The notes below the pieces were generated by a model. The model ran no database searches, was not told the DNA's origin, and saw nothing but the letters and a program-made list of their open reading frames with translations. From Rhodoluna sp. (GTDB lineage Bacteria; Actinomycetota; Actinomycetes; Actinomycetales; Microbacteriaceae), in the NCBI GenBank assembly GCA_016462375.1, contig JAEMTJ010000023.1:1-20545 (forward strand): a DNA stretch of 20,545 nt. Reading direction: 5' to 3'. Below are positions 14,208 through 18,998 of the stretch, piece after piece. Numbering within the stretch: position 1 is the first letter of the stretch; every line of letters starts with the position of its first letter. A program made the position numbers and the translations under genes.

Positions 14208-14311
14208 GGTCGATAGTTTTCTAGAAAAGGCTATAGTTCTAGACAAATTGAACACTTGGGGTAATTTCAATACACCCCCCATTCCTAAACTGATTACTTG
14301 CCCCAGAACAA

Positions 14312-14317
14312 TAAAAT
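14312..14317 (+). promoter_or_regulatory. Candidate -10 box for a leaderless TMEM175-like mRNA
   Basis: TAAAAT (5 of 6 to TATAAT) lies 6 nt before ATG 14324. No Shine-Dalgarno is present. Same geometry as at 10183, 1744 and 1105. Confidence 0.45.
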
Positions 14318-14323
14318 GCACTT

Positions 14324-14992
14324 ATGACTAAATCAATTAAGGACATAAGCCACAAGGCCATTGACACATTGAGTGACGGTGTTTTCTCTATCGCATTGAC
14401 TTTGCTTGGCATAGACGTTGTAGCGCTTGTCCCTAAGCTCACTCACAGCGGGGATGTTCTCGGATCGCTAATCGAACATTTACCGACTTTTTTAGCTTTC
14501 TTCTTAGGCTTTGTAGTGCTCTTCTCTTGGTGGTATTCATATCACGTGAGTGGCCAATATGTAGTTGGCACTAATGTCCAGATTGTCTGGATCCATGGCT
14601 TCACCATGTTATGGGTGGCTTTGATGCCTTTTGCTGTGGCGATGCTCGCAGAGACTTTGAATACAGATGACCGAAAGTGGGGAATCCTGTTTTTCACAAT
14701 TTGCCTCTTCGGTCAGTACTGGACAACTATCCTTGTTTCAATCCCAGGAATGATCGCTAAAGGCAATCTAGATGTGACATGGACTGACGATTTCCCGCTT
14801 GACTCAAAAGCGTTGAAGAAGTATCTGGTTATTATGAATTCAGTGTTTGCGTTTATTGGAATAATCACCGCAATCATAAGCATGATCTACCCATGGGTAG
14901 CACTGGGAATCTGTGGGCTAGTCATTTTGAACTCCATAAACCCTGTTGGTTCTATGGCACGAATGATTCGTCAATCTGTAAAGACTAAATAG
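14324..14992 (+). CDS. TMEM175/DUF1211 family integral membrane protein (potassium channel-like)
   Basis: The product is 222 residues with six hydrophobic segments (about 18-36, 52-74, 85-108, 120-140, 165-187, 190-205). The first segment has LSDGVFSIALTLLGIDVV (16-33), which corresponds to the FSDGVxxIxxTLL motif lining the pore in TMEM175-family channels. Bacterial members are tetrameric potassium-permeable channels lacking the GYG filter. The usual Arg before the motif is Lys11 or Asp14 here, and Phe of FSD is Leu16, so this is a divergent member; HGFTMLWVALMPF (91-103) fits the third helix. It is monocistronic and ends 18 bp before toxin copy 2. Ion selectivity cannot be read from sequence. 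Confidence 0.8.
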   Translation: MTKSIKDISHKAIDTLSDGVFSIALTLLGIDVVALVPKLTHSGDVLGSLIEHLPTFLAFFLGFVVLFSWWYSYHVSGQYVVGTNVQIVWIHGFTMLWVALMPFAVAMLAETLNTDDRKWGILFFTICLFGQYWTTILVSIPGMIAKGNLDVTWTDDFPLDSKALKKYLVIMNSVFAFIGIITAIISMIYPWVALGICGLVILNSINPVGSMARMIRQSVKTK

Positions 14993-15092
14993 TTAGTAGC
15001 TTCCTTTACCTGTTTATAAGTTCAGCAGAGAACTCTAATTTCCTAAAGAATACTTCTGCTAGCAGACGCATGGCTGTCTAAGCCAGCTGTTA

Positions 15093-15181
15093 AACAAAAA
15101 CCCCGGCAGCAACCGGGGAGTCTGTTTGACCTCTTGACGAGGGTCTAATCGGAAAAACCATACTTTCCGAAACTTTCACTT
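15093..15181 (-). ncRNA. Predicted antisense RNA to toxin leader, copy 2 (~88 nt)
   Basis: Minus-strand TATACT (15188-15193), start near 15181, and end after the CCCCGG hairpin (15101-15118) with TTTTTGTTT. Its first ~27 nt differ from those of the copy 1 RNA at many positions while the rest is nearly identical. Inference as for copy 1. Confidence 0.55.
15101..15118 (-). terminator. Intrinsic terminator, minus strand, copy 2
   Basis: CCCCGG-N6-CCGGGG with a changed loop (CAGCAA against TAACAG in copy 1) and an unchanged stem, followed on the minus strand by TTTTTGTTT. It would end the antisense RNA and read-through from the GNAT gene. Confidence 0.75.
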
Positions 15182-15253
15182 GTTTCGAGTATAGGAGGAA
15201 ATCTTTTTCTTTGAAAGAGATTATCCACTTCCGGTTAGACCCTCTCCTAGGTC
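15128..15253 (+). promoter_or_regulatory. Structured 5' leader of the toxin mRNA, copy 2
   Basis: Arms 15128-15154 and 15229-15253 form the same foldback as in copy 1. Inside are CGAAAC-N8-GTTTCG (15168-15187), extended by ATACT/AGTAT, and a 10-bp hairpin AATCTTTTTC/GAAAGAGATT (15200-15222) at the place where copy 1 has a different 9-bp hairpin. The arm segment CTCTCCT pairs perfectly (7 of 7) with the Shine-Dalgarno AGGAGAG. Confidence 0.7.
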
Positions 15254-15278
15254 CATGCCTTACGAGAGGAGAGACAAG

Positions 15279-15362
15279 ATGAGTTTTACTCAGATTGTTG
15301 ATCTGGTGATGCTGGTGGTGAAGATAGTTGTGTTGATTATCGAAGCCATTATGACTAGGTAG
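15279..15362 (+). CDS. 27-residue TisB-like membrane peptide, copy 2 (candidate type I toxin)
   Basis: The ORF has 27 codons with AGAGGAGAG as Shine-Dalgarno. The peptide begins MSFTQIVDLVMLVVK and keeps Asp8, Lys15, Glu22 and Arg27 of copy 1; 15 of 27 residues are identical and the others are mostly swaps among Ile, Val, Leu and Met, or Ser/Thr and Thr/Ala. Arg4-Leu5 of copy 1 is Thr4-Gln5 here, so the N-terminal charge is lost. No insertions or deletions separate the two ORFs. Same predicted one-helix membrane location. The two copies may be independent toxins or one may be decaying, but both ORFs and both Shine-Dalgarno sites are intact. Confidence 0.72.
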   Translation: MSFTQIVDLVMLVVKIVVLIIEAIMTR

Positions 15363-15367
15363 AACCA

Positions 15368-15399
15368 GCGGGCTCTGGCTTGAAAGAGTCAGAGCTCGC
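15368..15399. terminator. 13-bp stem-loop at the end of toxin copy 2
   Basis: Identical to the stem-loop at 11742-11773. Here there are ~40 bp between the hairpin and the end of the convergent GNAT gene, so its conservation follows the toxin and not pckG. Confidence 0.55.
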
Positions 15400-15440
15400 C
15401 TCTAACTTAGAGCTTTTACTATGCAACCGCAGGTAGCTAG

Positions 15441-15890
15441 CTAGTCTTCCAGCCTGATTTCGTAGCGAACAAAGTCACTGACAGCAGCAACCTTTTCATA
15501 GAGCTTTCTTGCAGTCTGATTACTCTCTTTAGTTATCCAGAAAAGCTCGGAACATTCATGTTCGATTGCAAACTTCCTTACTTCTGCAATGAGAGCGGTG
15601 GCTAAACCTTTGCCTCGGGCTTCTTCGCTTACATAGAGATCTTCGAGGTAGCAATGCAATGTATCGCTCCAGGTAGATAGTTGGTAATGGAAGTGCGCAA
15701 TGCCAACAATCTCCCCATTTGATTCAGCTACCAGACCTTGGATCTTAGGCTCAGCCTTTGTTAGACGATTCCATAAGAGTTCTGTGGAGGACTCAACAGG
15801 CTCGCTCTCATAAAACTTGAGATAGGCATGATATAGCTCTAGCCATGACGATCTGTCTTCAACTGCAATCTGACGCACAGTTATGTTCAC
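15441..15890 (-). CDS. GNAT family N-acetyltransferase
   Basis: The 149-residue protein has the acetyl-CoA-binding motif A: LEDLYVSEEARGKGLATAL (82-100) with the RGKGLA pyrophosphate loop at 92-97, followed by the helix IAEVRKFAIEH and motif B around ESNQTARKLYEKV, where the Asn and Tyr pattern is typical. The start is GTG at 15890 with GGGAG about 8-12 nt upstream. Substrate is unknown; small stand-alone GNATs acetylate amino sugars, polyamines, drugs or protein N-termini. It is monocistronic and convergent with toxin copy 2, whose minus-strand terminator lies ~320 bp past the stop. Confidence 0.85.
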   Translation of the reverse strand: MNITVRQIAVEDRSSWLELYHAYLKFYESEPVESSTELLWNRLTKAEPKIQGLVAESNGEIVGIAHFHYQLSTWSDTLHCYLEDLYVSEEARGKGLATALIAEVRKFAIEHECSELFWITKESNQTARKLYEKVAAVSDFVRYEIRLED

Positions 15891-15938
15891 GTTTAAACTC
15901 CCATGCCATTAGGTGGCTGAATGGCACTTAGTTTATCG

Positions 15939-15975
15939 TGCGCTTGTAGAGGTTCGACCCTCACCCTGCTGATCC
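15939..15975 (-). repeat. Degenerate tRNA-Arg 3'-half fragment 1 (candidate att remnant)
   Basis: On the minus strand this reads as GGATCAGCAGGGTGAGGG, then TTCGACC, then TCTACAAGCGCA: anticodon-arm 3' side, variable loop, T arm and acceptor 3' strand. No 5' half is present. The T loop is altered (TTCGACC). It resembles fragments at 17332 and 18718. Confidence 0.6.
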
Positions 15976-16084
15976 TTAGATATAGGTTGCACCGATTCTG
16001 ATGGAGGGTTTGTATCGTTTATAACATCATGACTAATTCCAATCATTTATTGCCAACAGATACGCCGGAGTAATATGGAGAAAC

Positions 16085-16933
16085 ATGAACATTTCGAAGC
16101 CATCCAGAGTGCTGCTAAGCCTCACGCTTTTAGCAAGTTTGTTTTTAGCAGGATGCTCTTCTCCAGCCGATTCAAATGCTCCTGTGGAGTTCGGGCATGT
16201 GCACGGGATCGTCGATTTAGGTGGCGGCAAAATGCTGTTGGGCACTCACACGGGTATTTACTCAATAACGAGTGCGGGGGAAGTATCAGGGCCAATCGGT
16301 GGCAACGACTTCGATGCAATGGGGATTACCGGCAACAACCTTGTTCAGTATGCTTCCGGCCACCCTGGACCTAACACATCTGCCGAACTTGGATCACCGA
16401 GCCTTGGTATCGTTCGAAGCGTTGATTTAGGTACGACTTGGACTCCAGTAGCATTCAACGGAGTAGAGGACTTCCATGTGCTTACGGCCAGTTCCAGCAA
16501 AACGATATTTGGAATTGGATCAAGTTCCTCAGACTTGCGGATCAGTTTAGACGGAGGAATGACTTGGACTGCTGGGCCAGCAGTAGAGGCGGTTGACCTA
16601 GCCGTTACATCTAAAGGTTCGTTGTTCGCAGCCACTCCAACAGGACTTCAGCTCAGTCAAGATCAGGGTTCCACTTTTAGCCTCTTGAAGGATTCGCCTA
16701 CTTTATACAACATTGCAGCATCTCAAAGCGACGGCATTATTGGTGTCGATGTGACTGGAATTTTGTGGAGACTAGAAAACAAGAGCTGGCAAAAATTTGG
16801 AAGTGTTTCTGGCACAGTAGAGGCTCTCATAGAAACCTCCACCGGCAGTGTCGTGCTAGTAGATGACCGTGGGGTCGTCTCAATCGATGGTGACCAAGTG
16901 GAAGTAATTCATTCAACTTCAATGAATCACTAA
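16085..16933 (+). CDS. BNR/sortilin-like lipoprotein (F510_1955-type glycosylhydrolase-like beta propeller)
   Basis: The 282-residue protein has a lipoprotein signal peptide with lipobox LAGC and modified Cys24. The mature part carries Asp-box (BNR) motifs: SVDLGTTWTPV, SLDGGMTWTAGP and SQDQGSTFSLL, as in sialidase, sortilin and photosynthesis-stability-factor propellers. The opening FGHVHGIVDLGGGKMLLGTHTGIYSI is typical of a group annotated as F510_1955 family, usually secreted and found beside metal-related genes. At 282 residues it is a short propeller. The Shine-Dalgarno GGAG lies 6 nt before the ATG. No glycosidase catalytic residues can be assigned. The neighbouring Cys/His-rich gene is convergent, which hints at a metal-linked cargo block. 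Confidence 0.75.
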   Translation: MNISKPSRVLLSLTLLASLFLAGCSSPADSNAPVEFGHVHGIVDLGGGKMLLGTHTGIYSITSAGEVSGPIGGNDFDAMGITGNNLVQYASGHPGPNTSAELGSPSLGIVRSVDLGTTWTPVAFNGVEDFHVLTASSSKTIFGIGSSSSDLRISLDGGMTWTAGPAVEAVDLAVTSKGSLFAATPTGLQLSQDQGSTFSLLKDSPTLYNIAASQSDGIIGVDVTGILWRLENKSWQKFGSVSGTVEALIETSTGSVVLVDDRGVVSIDGDQVEVIHSTSMNH

Positions 16934-16993
16934 GCCCTAACACAGAGCACAAGCATTCAAGAATTAGGAGCCAATCTCCATTTGAAACTGAAC

Positions 16994-17212
16994 CTAGCCG
17001 CCCTGCGGTAGATCTTTGTTACAGCAACTACTTACAGTCTGAATAGCGCCTTTCAGATGGTGCTGCTGGTCACACTTAAATTCGTTAGGAGGACAATGAC
17101 ATTCAGCTCCAGGGTTGTGTTCACAAACACACATGGTCGTAGTATCTGAATCGTGATTGCATTCATGGCTATTGTGGTCTCCCGCATCATGCCCGTGCTC
17201 ATGGCTAGTCAT
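16994..17212 (-). CDS. Small Cys/His-rich protein, likely metal-binding (metallothionein-like)
   Basis: The product is 72 residues and soluble, with 8 Cys (18, 28, 30, 38, 40, 47, 63, 64) and 10 His (4, 6, 8, 13, 16, 20, 32, 39, 51, 52). Cys occurs as CVC, CHC and CC, and the N-terminus is a His/Asp tract (SHEHGHDAGDHNSHEC) like those of nickel, zinc or copper chaperones. There is no signal peptide, so it is cytosolic. I do not recognise the family. The composition supports binding of Cu, Zn or Ni, possibly storage or detoxification. A GTTAGGAT Shine-Dalgarno lies ~8 nt before the ATG. It is convergent with the BNR lipoprotein, within the block bounded by two tRNA-like fragments. Confidence 0.7.
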   Translation of the reverse strand: MTSHEHGHDAGDHNSHECNHDSDTTTMCVCEHNPGAECHCPPNEFKCDQQHHLKGAIQTVSSCCNKDLPQGG

Positions 17213-17331
17213 GGCAATATCCTAACTGCCGCATTTAGTTAATAAAAGCACCCTGACGAGTAATAAAGATGCCGCTAGGTACCTTGTGCTCAATGAACTG
17301 CCTAGCAAGTTTGTAGTTAAAATCACTACAG

Positions 17332-17368
17332 TGCGCTTGGAGAGACTCGAACCTTCAACCCTCTGATC
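17332..17368 (-). repeat. Degenerate tRNA-Arg 3'-half fragment 2 (candidate att remnant)
   Basis: Minus strand: GATCAGAGGGTTGAAGG, TTCGAGT, CTCTCCAAGCGCA. The T loop TTCGAGT is canonical; the stem is partly mismatched. Positioned between the metal-binding gene and the acyltransferase gene. Confidence 0.6.
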
Positions 17369-17388
17369 TATGTTTAGCTTTGAATCAC

Positions 17389-18555
17389 CTAGTACTTGGC
17401 TCTTCGTACTGTTTGCAGAATCGGTGATTCAAGCAGCCTCCAAGAAGCCGCCGCAATTGCTATGGATATGCCTAACACGATTGCGCTGATGAGGACCCAC
17501 TGCCAAGGATCAGTCAGACCAAAGTAGACATAGTCCTCAATAAACTTGCGGGAGATTACCTCTATGACTACAACGTGCCAAAGGTAAATTCCAAAGGACA
17601 ACTTGGCCAGCCAAGAAAACAAGCGGTTGTCGAGCAGTCGAGAAACATAAATGCTGTGGCTGCCAGAGACCAGCAACACGGCCATGAATAGAGCCAGAAA
17701 AGGTGCAACGTACGGTTGCTGCGTAAAACTATCTGGCGACCCAGGGGTCAAGCGTGAGGCAACCAATACAATCGCTGCAGCTGCTGCGGTAACAAAAATC
17801 AAATCGAATAGACGAGTTGACTTAGTTTGCTTTGAACGAAGATGCACGATGACTAAAGCCGCTAGGGAACCAATTAGGAATTGAGTGAAAAAAGTCGAGA
17901 TATTCCAGTAAGGAATCCACTGTTTAGCTCCACCATCTATTCCAAACTGCCATCCTTTTTGGTTGTTGTCCGTCATGAACACTTTGATTATGAGTGGGTT
18001 TATGGCCTGCAAAGTAACGATTGCCATAATCAATCCAACACAAGCCCAAGCAGTAGATCTAGCAGTTTTAAAAATCAAATACAAAACGATGGGTAATAGC
18101 AAGTAACAAGAGACTTCGAGCCCGATCGACCAAAGCGGGCCGTTTATTTCGGTCGGGAAGAAAGTTGAAAAGTGATAGCTATTGATAAAGAGGAATGCAG
18201 ATACAAACTTCTGCCAATTGAACTCCAAATTGAATAGCATCACTGCGAGGATGTTGCAAATAATTAGGTTCAACCAAAATGCCGGTGCAATACGAGCTGC
18301 ACGATTAAGCGAGTACCTCTTTATTGAGGGAAATGGCTTACTTTCCATGAACGAAGACCAGAAGGGCACAGATAGTAAACACCCGGAGAGCACAAAGAAC
18401 AGGCTCACACCAACCTCTCCCCTCATGCCTAAAAAGTGAAGTGCGCCAACAAGTGGAGATTGGCCTTCTGGATTTAGCTTTTGGGCGGTATGGTGCCAAA
18501 CAACCAAAAGACAGGCAATCGCTCTAAGCCCGTCAGCACCAGGAATGCGAGACAT
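17389..18555 (-). CDS. OafA/YrhL-type acyltransferase (acyltransferase 3 family)
   Basis: The product is 388 residues from ATG 18555, with about ten membrane segments. The N-terminus IPGADGLRAIACLLVVWHH carries the conserved Arg11 and the catalytic-type His21/His22 of the family. PLWSIGLEVSCYLLLPIVLYL and LSFGIYLWHVVVIEVI are further family landmarks (SxExxFYLxxP and SYxxYLxH types). These enzymes O-acetylate or O-acylate surface polysaccharides, lipids or peptidoglycan. An upstream GTG at 18627 would add a hydrophilic 24-residue extension with no family match, so I prefer 18555, though its Shine-Dalgarno is weak. The gene lies alone between two tRNA-like fragments, which suggests it arrived as cargo. 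The acceptor is unknown. Confidence 0.87.
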   Translation of the reverse strand: MSRIPGADGLRAIACLLVVWHHTAQKLNPEGQSPLVGALHFLGMRGEVGVSLFFVLSGCLLSVPFWSSFMESKPFPSIKRYSLNRAARIAPAFWLNLIICNILAVMLFNLEFNWQKFVSAFLFINSYHFSTFFPTEINGPLWSIGLEVSCYLLLPIVLYLIFKTARSTAWACVGLIMAIVTLQAINPLIIKVFMTDNNQKGWQFGIDGGAKQWIPYWNISTFFTQFLIGSLAALVIVHLRSKQTKSTRLFDLIFVTAAAAAIVLVASRLTPGSPDSFTQQPYVAPFLALFMAVLLVSGSHSIYVSRLLDNRLFSWLAKLSFGIYLWHVVVIEVISRKFIEDYVYFGLTDPWQWVLISAIVLGISIAIAAASWRLLESPILQTVRRAKY

Positions 18556-18998
18556 AACAAATTCTTTACGCACGGTTATTGCACCTCTATTCAGGTGTGG
18601 TTGCAGGTCCGAGGATGGCCTATCCAAAGCCTAAACTTCGAAGTAATAAATCAAGGAGCAAAACTAGTAATTCCCAATGAAGTAACCCCGTTCTCGTGAG
18701 AAGGGACTTAGGTTATGTGCGCTTGTAGGGACTCGAACCCCCAACCTTCTGATCCGCATATGCTCGCGCAGTGTCTCCCACTATCTCTAGTGGTGTAAAC
18801 ATGGGGCAAATAGATGATATTTATGTCAGGTTGTGTCAGCTAGTTCCAAGAGTTTGGCTAGTTGGTGGGCTACTTTTTGAAAGGCAGTTTTGGCCAAAAA
18901 CTGCGAATTTCGCGACTATGGGACTGTGTCGGGGTACTGCACCTCTCTTAAAGATGAGATTCTTACCCGTCCCAATCATTTAACGGCAGCCTAAAGAA
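18556..18998. other. 443-bp gap with a tRNA fragment and no supported gene
   Basis: This stretch holds the third tRNA-Arg-like fragment (18718-18756) and a small inverted repeat CACCT-N7-AGGTG near 18585. Short open frames here have neither a Shine-Dalgarno nor a family-like composition. Otherwise I see nothing. Confidence 0.5.
18718..18756 (-). repeat. tRNA-Arg(ACG)-like 3'-half fragment 3 (best preserved)
   Basis: Minus strand: CGGATCAGAAGGTTGGGGG, TTCGAGT, CCCTACAAGCGCA. It starts at what would be the anticodon loop (CG of ACG, then GA and stem TCAGA) and runs to the acceptor 3' strand AAGCGCA. No matching 5' half or TGCGCTT lies upstream on the minus strand at the right distance, so it is not a whole tRNA gene. 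This anticodon-loop-to-3'-end span is what tRNA-targeting integrases leave behind. Confidence 0.65.

Larger units (their letters stand above)
15010..15402 (+). repeat. TisB-like toxin locus, copy 2 (393-bp direct repeat)
   Basis: Second copy of the repeat at 11383-11776, same orientation, 3.6 kb downstream. It is one base shorter overall, shares the near-identical upstream block and the identical 3' hairpin, and differs in the leader loop (15155-15228) and in ORF codons. It occupies the gap between the TMEM175-like gene and the convergent GNAT gene. Like copy 1, it lies directly beyond the 3' end of a minus-strand gene. Confidence 0.9.

Noticed and set aside
18718..18830. Intact tRNA gene on the minus strand
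   Set aside because: The 3' half is clear, but there is no 5' acceptor strand TGCGCTT, D arm or complete anticodon stem at the expected distance.
18771..18983. Plus-strand ORF of 70 codons before the LRR gene
   Set aside because: No Shine-Dalgarno, no recognisable composition, and it overlaps a region that looks non-coding after the tRNA fragment.
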